Origin: Hyphomicrobiales bacterium
Lineage (GTDB): Bacteria > Pseudomonadota > Alphaproteobacteria > Rhizobiales > Beijerinckiaceae
Direction of reading: 5' to 3'
DNA: 64,000 bases
Assembly: GCA_900470095.1 (NCBI GenBank)
Contig: UBZM01000025.1
Span: 124,001-188,000 of the forward strand
Positions 8,019 through 17,081 of the stretch are shown one piece after another. Position numbers and translations under genes: made by a program. Within the stretch, counting starts at the first letter, position 1; each line of letters begins with the position of its first letter. Below the pieces are notes generated by a model. The model worked only from the letters and a program-made list of their open reading frames with translations, made no database searches and was not told the DNA's origin.

Positions 8019-9689
8019 TTAGCGCCTGAAGTTCTTGATCACCGAGTCGAAGAAGCTGAAGATCGCGTCTCCGGCGATGATGCCGGCGGCGAAGACCTCC
8101 ATGTCCCCGTCGCCCGTGCTGCCGCGAAGTTTCTCCCAGATCAGCCGGCAGACGATACCGGCCAGGACGGCCCAGCCCGCCATCGGGAAGCTGATCAACA
8201 GGCCGGTGGCGAAGAGCACGCCGATCTGACGCTTCGGGCCGCCGATGAACTGCAGGATCGCGCCCGGGATCGCCCAGAGGAAGAGCTGCCAGGCGACGCC
8301 TGGCGCCACGCCTGCCTTGATCGTCGCGGCATAGACCTTGTTCACGGGGGCGACGAGGTTCTGGTCGAAATAGGACTGGTAGGAGACCAGCACCACCGCA
8401 CCGGCTATGACGAAGGCGAACATCGCAGCGAAGAGCTGCTGCCGCCGGCCGTCGCGCTCGAAGGCGGGATCGGCGCCGTTGCCGCGCAGGATGTAGCCGG
8501 CCTTCAGGTCATAGCCCATGTCGGCGAAGGCGGGCCCCGTCGCGGCGGAGAAGCCGACGAGCAAGGCAAGCGCCGGCATCGGGAAGCCGATCAGCATGCC
8601 GATGATCAAGGTGATCAGTGCGACGGCAAAGGCCGGGAACCAGCCAGAGTGCATCGCGGCGAGGCCGACGATGAGCTCATGCACATAAGCTGCAAAGGCC
8701 GCATAGAGCACGAACAGGATCAGCATCCCGATCGACATATCGCTCATCAGGCCGCCAACCAGCGCGATGAAGACCGCGATTCCGAGATAGGCAATGGTGC
8801 CGAGACCGAGCGCGCGCCTGACTTCGGCATCGGAGACACCGGAGGCGGCCTCGGCCAGCTTCTGGGCTTCGCTCCGCCTAAACAGGAGCTGCGCGACCTG
8901 GAACAGGGCAACCAGCCCTGCGCCGATCATGAAGCCGTGCGGGATATAGGCCGCCATCAGATCGCCCTTCGGGATGATGTCGGCAAAAAGCGGACCGCCG
9001 AAGAGCTGGCTGGAATAGCCTCGCAGCAGCAGGCCGACGCCGAACATCGAGAGCGCCCAGATATTGCCGATGAAGGCGACGCCGAAGGCCGACATCGGAA
9101 TGCCGGAGACGGCCGTGGACCCGACAAAGCCGATGGCCGCGAGCGGCACCTTGACGAAGGAGGCCAGGATACCAGTGACGAAGCCAACCCCCATCAGCAC
9201 CGCCTTGCGCCCGCCCTCGTCGCCGGCCTTGATCGCCTCGGCGGCGGCAACGCCCGGGGGCCAGGCGCCGGTCGCCGGAAACACCCGGGAATCGAACATC
9301 CGGTAGAGCAGGTAGGCGTCGAGCAGCATCGCGGCGAAGGCGCCTGCCAGCATCGGGAGCACCAGATCGGAGCGACCGAGCAGGAAGGGGATGCCGATCG
9401 GTAGCAGCAGGCTGTTGGCAGCACCGAATGTCGCCGACGAGATCGCGCTCTGGGCCAGGTTCTGGACATGAATCGAGCGGTAGCGCGTGAACATCGCTAT
9501 CGGCACGCGCGCGAGCGCCATGGCGGCGAGCGCGCCGATCAGCGATGTGTTCGCCGTGATGCCCAGGGACACCAGAAGCTGCATGCCAATGATCGCGCCA
9601 AAGACGCAAAGAATGGCGATCAGTACCAGCGTCCCCGGTTCGAACAGGCTCGGGTGCCGCTGAGGCACTCCTTTCGGTTGGTCCTTCAT
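8019..9689 (-). CDS. OPT family (oligopeptide/siderophore) transporter
   Basis: A 556-residue polytopic inner-membrane protein with about 14-16 hydrophobic segments, a size typical of bacterial OPT transporters. Diagnostic parts are the early SLGITANTSLIGALAAMAL region, conserved glycine-rich loops, the central FAAYVHELIVGLAAMHSGWFPAFA stretch, and the late FPMPALALLVGFSAATGPAFADMGYDLKAG segment resembling the OPT signature. The family couples uptake of peptides, peptide derivatives or metal chelates to protons. It lies 57 bp after the fused hydantoinase gene and before aroM in one operon, so it probably imports the hydantoinase/oxoprolinase substrate or a precursor peptide. Confidence 0.9.
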   Translation of the reverse strand: MKDQPKGVPQRHPSLFEPGTLVLIAILCVFGAIIGMQLLVSLGITANTSLIGALAAMALARVPIAMFTRYRSIHVQNLAQSAISSATFGAANSLLLPIGIPFLLGRSDLVLPMLAGAFAAMLLDAYLLYRMFDSRVFPATGAWPPGVAAAEAIKAGDEGGRKAVLMGVGFVTGILASFVKVPLAAIGFVGSTAVSGIPMSAFGVAFIGNIWALSMFGVGLLLRGYSSQLFGGPLFADIIPKGDLMAAYIPHGFMIGAGLVALFQVAQLLFRRSEAQKLAEAASGVSDAEVRRALGLGTIAYLGIAVFIALVGGLMSDMSIGMLILFVLYAAFAAYVHELIVGLAAMHSGWFPAFAVALITLIIGMLIGFPMPALALLVGFSAATGPAFADMGYDLKAGYILRGNGADPAFERDGRRQQLFAAMFAFVIAGAVVLVSYQSYFDQNLVAPVNKVYAATIKAGVAPGVAWQLFLWAIPGAILQFIGGPKRQIGVLFATGLLISFPMAGWAVLAGIVCRLIWEKLRGSTGDGDMEVFAAGIIAGDAIFSFFDSVIKNFRR

Positions 9690-9746
9690 GCCTCAGTCCC
9701 CGTTATTGGCCCCTGGAGGGGCAGATGTGCTTGTTGATGTCAGTCG

Positions 9747-12700
9747 TCAGGCAACAAGGATGCCGGCCTTGGCCTCGCCGACGTCATGCGTCGCATGGCC
9801 GGTCTGGACCCCGTAATCGCGCTTGGCGGCCTCCGGCGAGACGAGGCCGAGTGCGATGTCGCGGGCGATGGCGTCACGTGAGCGCTCCGACGTTGCGCCG
9901 TAGCCGGCGCCGCCGGCGAGCACGAGTTCGACGATCTCATGGGGATGCTTGACCTGAACGAGGTCGCCGGTCCCGACATCCTTCAGGACATGGCCCTGCT
10001 CATCGATGACACGCCCCGACGCGCCGCCGCCGGCCTTGCCGCCGAACAGGCCCGGGATCGGATTGTTGACGCCCTCCGGATAGAGCGAGACCAGCGTCGG
10101 GAGACCGTCATCGGCGAGCTTGCGCAGGCGGACGCGCTGGCCGAGACCGCCGCGATGCTCGCCGGCACCGCCGGAGTCGGTGAGATAGGTCTTCTCGACC
10201 ACCAGCACCGGCACACGCGCCTCGAAGGTCTCGATCGAGGTGTTGGCGGCCGAGGTCGGATAGAGAAGGCCGGACTTGCCGTCGCCATGGGCCGAGCCGC
10301 CCTGGCCGCCGCCGACGAAGAGCATGTCGGAATAGGTGTCGCCCGCCTGGTCCCGGCCATAGACACTCGCCGCCACCGGCAATCCGGTGAAGGCCTGGAC
10401 CTGGTTCGGCGCGGCCTGCGACAGGGCGCGGAAGATGTTCGGCGCGATGTACCAGCCGGTGCGCGTCCGCAGGTTGACCGCAAGCGGCTTGTCGCAGTTC
10501 AGGATCGAACCCTTCGGCGCGTCGATCGAGAAGGCGCGGTAGCAACCGGCATTGCCGCGGACATTCGGCGTCAGCATGCATTTCAGTGGGTAGGTCGCAT
10601 GCGCCATCGTGTAGTTCAGGGTGCAGTTGAGCCCGCCCTGCGGCAGCTGCGGCGGGGCGCCGTCAAAGTCGAGATGGATCGTGTCGCCCTTGACGGTCAA
10701 CGCCAGCGGATAGGTCATCGGCGTGCCGAGCGGGTTGTTCGAGACGGTGCCGTGATAGGTCCCGTCCGGCAGCGCGGCGATGGCCTCGCGCATGGCCCTC
10801 TCGGAACGGTCCTGCACCACCGAGGCGAGGGCGCGCAGATCCTGCATGCCGTAATCGCTCAGGAAGGACTGCAGGCGCTCGGCGCCGATCGCATTGGCCG
10901 CGACGAACGAATGCAGATCGCCGAGGACCTGCTCGGAATTGCGGACGTTCTCGCCCAGCAGGCGGACCAGCGTCTCGTTGATCCGGCCAGCCTCATAGAG
11001 CTTCATCGGCGGGATCTGGAAGCCTTCCTCGTAGATCTCGCGGGCCCTGAGGCTGTCCTTGGTGCCGCCGATATCGGAGACATGGCCGACAGTGCCCATC
11101 AGGCCGACGACGCGATCGCCCAGGAACACCGGCGTGACCACGGCGATGTCGAAGAGATGGCCGGCGCAGAGCCAGGGATCATTGGTGATCAGAACGTCGC
11201 CGGGCTTCAGGGTGTCGGCCGGATAGCGCTCCAGCAGCGCCTTGACGGCGCGCGGCAGGGTCAGGTTGAACACCGGCATGGCGCGCGGCGAGTGCGCCAG
11301 CGTCTCGCCCTCGGGGTCGAGCAGCTCGCAGGCAAAATCCTGCGCTTCGGAGATCACCAGCGAGAAGGCCGTGCGGCAGACGGTCAGCCACATTTCCTCG
11401 ACGACATTGACGAGGCGGCTCCACATGATCTCCAGCGAGATCGGGTCGGCTTCGATCCGGCGCGCGGCCTCGGCCAACGGCATGTCGGCGCTGATCGTGG
11501 TCTCGGCGGCGCTGGCCCGTCCGACGCTGACCAGCAGGTTGAGCACCTCGTCGATCGCGACCCTATCCCCGGGAGGAACGATGGTGGTCGCCTCGCGCTC
11601 CTCGATGATCGCGGGCCCGCTGATGCTGTCGCCAGGCCGCAGGGCGTAGCGATCATAGACGGTCGCCTCGCTCCAGCCGCTTTCGAACCAGGCCTGGCGA
11701 GTACCCTTCACCTTGGTGCCGGCATCGCCGCCGCCGGCCGCGCCGGAGAGTGAGAGGGTCGGCACCGGGCCGGCGCAGCGGACGCGGAAGTTGATCGCCT
11801 CGAGACGGGCGCCCTCGTAGACCGAGGTGTAGCGCGCCGAATAGGTGGAGGCGAAAGCCGCGCGGATGGCGTCCAGGCTTGATGTATCGATCGTGCCGGC
11901 CGGCAGGGTCACCGCAATATCATGCATCTGGCCGACGAGGCGCATATCGGCCGAGCGCTCGACCGTGATGTCGGCTGGCTTCACCCCCGCCTCGATCAGG
12001 TGCTTGCGGCCCTGAGCCTCGAGCTCGCTGAGCACCGTGTTGACGGCCTGAGCGTCAAAGCCTTCCGAGAACTCGACCGGCAGCGACTGCACCATGTCGA
12101 AGGAGAGCGGCGCAGCGAGGAAGCCGAGCGCCGAGGCCGCGCCAGAGGCCGGCGGAATGATGACCTGCCGGACGCCGAGCACGCGGGCGACGTCGACGGC
12201 GTGGGCCGGGCCCGCCCCGCCGAAGCCGACCATGGCGTAGTGCCGCGGATCCTTGCCTTTCTCGACGAGATGGACACGCGCCGCAGCGCCCATGCTTTCG
12301 ACGACGACCTTGTGGATGCCCCAGGCCGCTTCTTCCACGGAGAGGCCGAGCGGTTCCGCGACCGAGGCAACAGCCTTGCGCGCGGCCGCGAGATCGAGCG
12401 CCATGCGCCCGCCGAGGAAGAAGCCCGGGTCATAGTAGCCGAGCACCAGATTGGCGTCGGTGACGGTCGGCTTGGTGCCGCCCATGCCGTAGCAGGCCGG
12501 GCCGGGGTCGGAGCCTGCCGAGTGCGGGCCGACCTTGAGCAGGCCGACCTCGTCGATGGCCGCGATCGAGCCGCCGCCGGCGCCGATCTCGATCATGTCG
12601 ATGACGGGCGCCTTGATCGGCAGGCCGGAGCCCTTGGCGAAGCGATTGACGCGCCCGGCTTCGAGCATCGGCGCGATCTCGGCCCGGCCGTCCTCGATCA

Positions 12701-13595
12701 TGCAGGCCTTGGCGGTGGTGCCGCCCATGTCGAAGGAAATGACGTCCTTGTGGCCTGCGAGCTCGCCGAACAAGGCTGTCGCAAGGCCGCCGCCGGCGGG
12801 GCCGCTTTCGAGTAGGCGGATCGGGAAGGTGCGGGCAGTCTCGGGCGAGACCAGGCCGCCAGCCGAATGCATCAGCCGCAGCGAGCCGGTGAAGGAGCGG
12901 GCTGCGAGCTCGCGCTCCAGCCGCTCCAGATAGCGCCGCATCAGTGGCTGGACATAGGCGTTGGCGGCGGTGGTGACGAAGCGCTGATACTCCCAGATCT
13001 CGGCGACGACCTCGCTCGACAGGGAGACAGTGAGTTCGGGGCAGGCCTCCCGGACGATCCGGCCGGCTTCCTGCTCATGGGCGGAGTTGCGGTAGCTGTT
13101 CAGGAAGCAGACCGCGATGGCTTCGCAGCCGGCAGCGGCAAGCTCGCGGGCAGCGGTGCGCACCGCTGCCGCATCGAGCGCCGTCACAACCTTGCCGTCG
13201 CGGTCGATCCGCTCGGCGACTTCGAGGCGAAGCTCGCGCGAGACCAACGGCTCGGGGAAGGTCAGGAACAGATCGTAGATGTCATAGCGCTGTTCGGTGC
13301 CCATTTCGAGGATGTCACGGAAGCCGCGCGTGGTGATCAGGCCGAGCTTGGAGCCCTTGCGCTCGATCACCGCGTTGGTCACCAGCGTCGTGCCGTGCAC
13401 GATGTCGCCGATATCGGCCAGCGTGATGCCGGCCATCTCGGTCAGTTCGCCAAGGCCGATCAGCGCAGCCTCGGATGGATCATGCGGCGTGGTCAGGCGC
13501 TTGTGAAGCAGAACCGAGCGCTCCTGGCCGTCATAGAGGATGAAATCGGTGAAGGTGCCGCCGATATCGAAGCCGATGCGCCAACGATTGCTCAT
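9747..13595 (-). CDS. Fused hydantoinase A/B (5-oxoprolinase-like) protein
   Basis: A 1282-residue protein combining both halves of the hydantoinase/oxoprolinase family. Residues about 1-690 are HyuA: the N-terminal ATP-fold motif IGFDIGGTFTDF, the GTTLVTNAVIERKG segment, and FDMGGTTAKACMIEDG near 300. Residues about 705-1270 are HyuB: LEIMWSRLVNVVEEM, LITNDPWLCAGHLFDI, and NLRTRTGWYIAPN. Family members hydrolyse 5-oxo-L-proline or hydantoins with ATP; separate-subunit relatives act as N-methylhydantoinase or acetone carboxylase. The fused layout resembles eukaryotic 5-oxoprolinase. Its ATG overlaps the IclR stop (ATGA), so expression is coupled to the regulator. Substrate not determined by sequence. 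Confidence 0.93.
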   Translation of the reverse strand: MSNRWRIGFDIGGTFTDFILYDGQERSVLLHKRLTTPHDPSEAALIGLGELTEMAGITLADIGDIVHGTTLVTNAVIERKGSKLGLITTRGFRDILEMGTEQRYDIYDLFLTFPEPLVSRELRLEVAERIDRDGKVVTALDAAAVRTAARELAAAGCEAIAVCFLNSYRNSAHEQEAGRIVREACPELTVSLSSEVVAEIWEYQRFVTTAANAYVQPLMRRYLERLERELAARSFTGSLRLMHSAGGLVSPETARTFPIRLLESGPAGGGLATALFGELAGHKDVISFDMGGTTAKACMIEDGRAEIAPMLEAGRVNRFAKGSGLPIKAPVIDMIEIGAGGGSIAAIDEVGLLKVGPHSAGSDPGPACYGMGGTKPTVTDANLVLGYYDPGFFLGGRMALDLAAARKAVASVAEPLGLSVEEAAWGIHKVVVESMGAAARVHLVEKGKDPRHYAMVGFGGAGPAHAVDVARVLGVRQVIIPPASGAASALGFLAAPLSFDMVQSLPVEFSEGFDAQAVNTVLSELEAQGRKHLIEAGVKPADITVERSADMRLVGQMHDIAVTLPAGTIDTSSLDAIRAAFASTYSARYTSVYEGARLEAINFRVRCAGPVPTLSLSGAAGGGDAGTKVKGTRQAWFESGWSEATVYDRYALRPGDSISGPAIIEEREATTIVPPGDRVAIDEVLNLLVSVGRASAAETTISADMPLAEAARRIEADPISLEIMWSRLVNVVEEMWLTVCRTAFSLVISEAQDFACELLDPEGETLAHSPRAMPVFNLTLPRAVKALLERYPADTLKPGDVLITNDPWLCAGHLFDIAVVTPVFLGDRVVGLMGTVGHVSDIGGTKDSLRAREIYEEGFQIPPMKLYEAGRINETLVRLLGENVRNSEQVLGDLHSFVAANAIGAERLQSFLSDYGMQDLRALASVVQDRSERAMREAIAALPDGTYHGTVSNNPLGTPMTYPLALTVKGDTIHLDFDGAPPQLPQGGLNCTLNYTMAHATYPLKCMLTPNVRGNAGCYRAFSIDAPKGSILNCDKPLAVNLRTRTGWYIAPNIFRALSQAAPNQVQAFTGLPVAASVYGRDQAGDTYSDMLFVGGGQGGSAHGDGKSGLLYPTSAANTSIETFEARVPVLVVEKTYLTDSGGAGEHRGGLGQRVRLRKLADDGLPTLVSLYPEGVNNPIPGLFGGKAGGGASGRVIDEQGHVLKDVGTGDLVQVKHPHEIVELVLAGGAGYGATSERSRDAIARDIALGLVSPEAAKRDYGVQTGHATHDVGEAKAGILVA

Positions 13596-14377
13596 GGAGC
13601 TGTCTCCGCGATTGAGGGATGTAGGGGAATGAAGAGCGGGTCCCGGGTCAGTGCCGCGATCTCGGCGGCGCCTTCTCCCAGGGAACGGATGATGGCGAGG
13701 CGCTCCTCCGGCGTGACGGTCGCCGCCGGAAAGGAAATGCAGAGCGCGACTTCGTCGCCGGTGGTCGGATCGCCGACCGAAACCGAGATGGCGCGCACGC
13801 CCCTGACCGCCTCGTCATGGGATTCGGCGTAGCCCTCGCGTCGTGTGACGGCGAGCCGCGCCAGGAGTTCGTCGAGGTCCTGCGGGGCGGTGTCGGACGG
13901 CGGAACGAAACCGCCGGCATAGAGGCGGCGGACTTCGTCTTCGGGAAGGCGGGCGAGCAGGGCGCGGCCGGTGCTGGACGCGAAGGCTGCAATTCGGTCG
14001 CCGATCGAGGTGACGACGCGCAGGGCGTGGCGCCCGGGATGTGCCGTGACGCCGACGATGTCGGTGCCCCGCCTCACGCTGATATAGCCGGTATGTCCGA
14101 CCTCGTCCGAGATGCGCCCGATCACGGAATCGGCCCGGTCGATCAGCGAGGCGGCGAAGCGGTAGATATGGCCGACCTGATTGAGCAGCAGGGAGGGGCG
14201 GTAGCGCTTGCTGTCGCCGACAGTCTCGAGCAGTCCCTCGTCGCGCATCGCCCGCAGCAGTCGCGAGGCGTTGCTCTTCGGCATTCCAAGCAAGGAAACG
14301 AGGTCCGTCACCGTCACATCGTGACGCGTGCTGGAGAAGCAACGGAGCACATCGACGGCCGCCGACAGAATGGACAT
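13592..14377 (-). CDS. IclR family transcriptional regulator
   Basis: A 261-residue DNA-binding regulator. The N-terminal winged helix-turn-helix covers about residues 1-60 (TVTDLVSLLGMPKSNASRLLRAMRDEGLL). The C-terminal effector-binding IclR domain follows, with TGYISVRRGTDIVGV, the AFASSTGRALLARL core and the ISVSVGDPTTGDEVALCIS segment. It is the first gene of the minus-strand operon with HyuAB, OPT and AroM, and a near-upstream palindrome is a candidate autoregulatory site. The family often senses the pathway substrate or an intermediate. Confidence 0.93.
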   Translation of the reverse strand: MSILSAAVDVLRCFSSTRHDVTVTDLVSLLGMPKSNASRLLRAMRDEGLLETVGDSKRYRPSLLLNQVGHIYRFAASLIDRADSVIGRISDEVGHTGYISVRRGTDIVGVTAHPGRHALRVVTSIGDRIAAFASSTGRALLARLPEDEVRRLYAGGFVPPSDTAPQDLDELLARLAVTRREGYAESHDEAVRGVRAISVSVGDPTTGDEVALCISFPAATVTPEERLAIIRSLGEGAAEIAALTRDPLFIPLHPSIAETAP

Positions 14378-14395
14378 CCGGGTGAGTCCAAAAAA

Positions 14396-14412
14396 GTTCC
14401 ATAAAATGGAAC
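14396..14412 (-). promoter_or_regulatory. Candidate IclR-type operator palindrome
   Basis: GTTCCATAAAATGGAAC is a perfect inverted repeat (7-bp arms, 3-bp centre) located 19-35 bases upstream of the iclR-family start codon. A further half-site, AGGAAC, occurs at about 14428-14433. Position and symmetry fit autoregulation of the IclR-HyuAB-OPT-AroM operon by its first gene product. Binding is inferred, not shown. Confidence 0.7.
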
Positions 14413-14919
14413 TTGAGTTGCAATAATAGGAACAATATCGCGACTGACCGAAGAGTCAACAAGCGCCAAGGCGGCGGGATGCGCCACGGGGGGCTCGCTA
14501 TGGCCTTAGAGAGCCGGATCATTGGGGGGCTGCCTGGTCGGCCTGTGTGCGTCGCTCGGAGCTGCAGGCCGACCGAATCGCCCGGCGCTCGATCCGATGC
14601 AGGTCAAACTTCCTCGCCGAGTTCGGTCACAGAGTCAGGTCCAGGAATGCTAGGGCTGCTCAGCGACGAGGCTAGGCACAGCCGGGCGTCGGACAGATCC
14701 GAGAGGCAAGCGACTGCGCAAGGCGGCGCTGTTCCAGCTTTTCGCCGGACTGCGGAGCAGAGCGGTGAGCCGCCATTCCTGATGAGGCTGCAGGCTCGGC
14801 ATCGGACGATGCTGGCTCGCCCCGGCCGGGGTGAACGCGGCGCGTCTCAGGACGCGGCGCAGGGCATGCCGCCGCTTTCGCCTGCCAGGTCCGTCCTTGC
14901 GCGGGAGGCGGAAACCAGC
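14413..14919. other. Intergenic region without recognisable gene (507 bp)
   Basis: This separates the iclR-family gene start from the end of the methyltransferase gene, both on the minus strand. The first 40 bases are AT-richer and should hold the promoter of the IclR operon. The rest is GC-rich; open frames crossing it have no family resemblance and no ribosome site. I see nothing callable in it. Confidence 0.5.
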
Positions 14920-15705
14920 TTAGGCCGGCTTGCGCGCGGAGATCAGGAAGCGGTTTTGCGCCGCGCGCTCAAGACGCTGGAAGAGCGGCATGAAGCGGCC
15001 CTGGGCGCGGTGGATCGGGCCAAGGTCGCGGTCGACGACGATGTCCTCGAACCCCGCCTGCCTCAGCAACTCGGCGACGGCAGCGGGGCGGCACCCGTCA
15101 GAAAAATACACGCGCGACAGGATGCTTGCATGGGTGTCCGCATAGGGTGGAGGAGGCGGCACATTCCTGCTCAGGCGTTTGGCAATTCGTGCGAGCCATT
15201 TGATCAGCCGCCTGTCCGGAGGGGTGTTGATGGTGTCCGCGTCGATGATCGCGACACGCCCGCCCGGCCTGAGTACCCTGTGCCATTCGGCGAAGGCGGC
15301 CGGCGGGTCAGGCAGCGTCCAGACGAGATGCCGGGTGACCACTGCGTCGTAAGTGTCCGAGGGCTCCAGTGTATTCTCGGCATCGCCGAGGAAGAGCTTG
15401 ATCGGTCCCTTGCCCGAGACCTTGGCGCGGGCACGCGCCAGCATGGCCTCGGAGAGATCGAGGCCGGTCACTGAAAAGCCGAGTTCCGACAGCAGCAGCG
15501 AGATCACTCCGGTGCCGCAGGCCAGGTCGAGCGCCCGGCGCCCCTGATCGGTGCCAAGGTGCCGCGACAGAAGCGCGAGCCATGCGCGCCGTTCTTCCAG
15601 GGAAAAGATCTCGTGGCCTGGCGTCGTATCGAATGTCTCTGACCTGATGGACCAATAGTCCCGGATTTCATCCTTCAGGTTGCGATTTGCGATCGTGGTC
15701 GACAT
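14920..15705 (-). CDS. Class I SAM-dependent methyltransferase
   Basis: A 261-residue protein with a seven-strand methyltransferase domain. Motif I ALDLACGTGVISLLL is at about residues 58-72, followed by the acidic residue in GLDLS at about 81, and VLRPGGRVAIIDAD (motif post-III) at about 145-158. No membrane or export signal. The target is unknown; small-molecule methyltransferases of this kind resemble UbiE/Tam enzymes. It is divergent from a siderophore/iron-type ABC importer, sharing a 233-bp promoter region. A role in modifying an imported metal-chelating compound is possible but unproven. Confidence 0.88.
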   Translation of the reverse strand: MSTTIANRNLKDEIRDYWSIRSETFDTTPGHEIFSLEERRAWLALLSRHLGTDQGRRALDLACGTGVISLLLSELGFSVTGLDLSEAMLARARAKVSGKGPIKLFLGDAENTLEPSDTYDAVVTRHLVWTLPDPPAAFAEWHRVLRPGGRVAIIDADTINTPPDRRLIKWLARIAKRLSRNVPPPPPYADTHASILSRVYFSDGCRPAAVAELLRQAGFEDIVVDRDLGPIHRAQGRFMPLFQRLERAAQNRFLISARKPA

Positions 15706-15824
15706 CGATCATTCGCCTTGTCTTGGTCCGTTTCCGGCACCTTTCACCACGCTGCGCCGCGTCTCACAAGTCTTTCCTTCGGTCCGTGCCGAGAAGTCTC
15801 GTGAATGAGTGATCTGTTCTTCAC

Positions 15825-15865
15825 TTTAGAATTAATTTAATCAAATAGGCTGGATGTATTCTAAA
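15825..15865. promoter_or_regulatory. Irr-like half-sites in divergent promoter
   Basis: TTTAGAA (15825-15831) and its exact inverse TTCTAAA (15859-15865) lie in the only AT-rich island of this region, between the methyltransferase and the iron-type importer. In rhizobia the iron regulator Irr recognises an inverted repeat built from these same half-sites, but there the halves are about 3 bp apart. Here they are 27 bp apart and each has only a degenerate partner. Treat as a candidate iron-responsive site. Confidence 0.35.
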
Positions 15866-15874
15866 AGATATACC

Positions 15875-15903
15875 TTGACCGACCTTGTGTCATTTCATAC
15901 GAG
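15875..15903 (+). promoter_or_regulatory. Sigma-70-type promoter for iron-type ABC operon
   Basis: The -35 TTGACC (15875-15880, preceded by C as in the rhizobial CTTGAC consensus) and -10 TACGAG (15898-15903) are separated by 17 bases. The element ends 35 bases before the binding-protein ATG at 15939. The upstream half-site TTCTAAA at 15859 is close enough for a regulator to influence it. Assignment is by motif only. Confidence 0.5.
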
Positions 15904-15938
15904 CCGCCCAGCTCAGACGAGGTTTAGGTGGTGGCGTG

Positions 15939-17081
15939 ATGGCATTGCTTCACAGGGTTATTAAGGCAGCCACTCTGACCATTGGCATCATTGCGTCGAC
16001 GTTGCCTGCCTTCGCGGAGAAGGTCAGGGTCACGGATGTTCTCGGCCGAGCGGTCGAGGTCAACGCGCCAGTCGAACGCGTGATCCTTGGCGAAGGGCGG
16101 CAGATGTACTTTGTCGCCGCGCTCGACAGGGACGATCCGTTCAAGCGTGTCGTCGGCTGGCGCGACGATCTGCCGAAGGCCGACCCAGACAGCTACAAGG
16201 CTTATCTCGCCCGCTATCCCGCGATTGCCAAACTGCCGAATTTCGGCGGCATGAAGGAGGGTGCATTCGATGTCGAGCAGGCGATCGCGCTGAAGCCGGA
16301 CGTTCTCTTCCTGAATGTCGAGGCGAAGATTGCCAGCGACGAGGCCAAGCTGGTCGAGAAACTCGCCTCCGTCGGCATTCCCGTCGTCTATGTCGATTTC
16401 CGCGAGAAGCCCTTCCAGAACACCGAACCGTCCATGCGGCTGATCGGCAAGCTCTTCGGCAAAGAGGCGCTTGCGGAGGACTTCATCACATTCCGGGCCG
16501 AACAGATCTCGCTGGTGACGGACCGCCTGGCCAAGGCGGCAGCACTGAAGCGGCCGGTCGTAATGATCGAGCGCGCCGGTGGCTATTCCGACGATTGCTG
16601 CATGTCGTTCGGCAACGAGAATTTCGGCAAGATGGTGGAGATCGCCGGTGGCAAGAATTTCGCCGCCGACCTGATCCCGGGGACCTTCGGGACGGTCAAT
16701 CCCGAGGCTGTCGTTGCCGCCAATCCCGATGTGGTCATCGTCACCGGTGGTAATTGGGAGGCCTATGTCCCGGGTGGGGCCTGGGTCGGTCTTGGCCCCG
16801 GCGTCGACCTGATCGAGGCGCGCCGCAAGCTCGGTGCGCTGTCGCGCCGCCCCGCCTTCGCCCAGACGGCCGCCGTCAGAAATGGCCGCGTCCATGGCAT
16901 CTGGCACCAGTTCTATAACAGCCCCTACCAATTCGTCGCGATCCAGGAGATTGCGAGATGGCTGCATCCCGACCTGTTCAGGGATGTCGATGCTGACGCC
17001 ACGCTGAAGGCCCTGCATGAGCGCTTTCTGCCCTTGCCTTACCAGCCCGGCTACTGGGTGACCGTCGAGGCCAAGGGATGA
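15939..17081 (+). CDS. ABC transporter substrate-binding protein, iron/siderophore (FecB/FepB-like)
   Basis: A 380-residue periplasmic binding protein of the vitamin B12/iron-siderophore class. Residues 1-25 are a Sec signal peptide (HRVIKAATLTIGIIASTLPAFA). The mature start VRVTDVLGRAVEVNAPVERVILGEG is the standard entry of this family, and PEAVVAANPDVVIVTGG is the conserved second-lobe motif. I chose ATG 15939 because it places the signal peptide correctly; an upstream GTG-less extension from 15885 adds 18 residues with no homology. It overlaps the permease start by four bases (ATGA). The ligand may be a ferric siderophore, haem or another chelate. Confidence 0.9.
   Translation: MALLHRVIKAATLTIGIIASTLPAFAEKVRVTDVLGRAVEVNAPVERVILGEGRQMYFVAALDRDDPFKRVVGWRDDLPKADPDSYKAYLARYPAIAKLPNFGGMKEGAFDVEQAIALKPDVLFLNVEAKIASDEAKLVEKLASVGIPVVYVDFREKPFQNTEPSMRLIGKLFGKEALAEDFITFRAEQISLVTDRLAKAAALKRPVVMIERAGGYSDDCCMSFGNENFGKMVEIAGGKNFAADLIPGTFGTVNPEAVVAANPDVVIVTGGNWEAYVPGGAWVGLGPGVDLIEARRKLGALSRRPAFAQTAAVRNGRVHGIWHQFYNSPYQFVAIQEIARWLHPDLFRDVDADATLKALHERFLPLPYQPGYWVTVEAKG

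Noticed and set aside
9939..11753. A 604-residue open frame on the plus strand opposite the HyuAB gene
   Set aside because: Antisense to a fully supported HyuA/HyuB coding frame. The composition is typical of shadow frames and there is no ribosome site.
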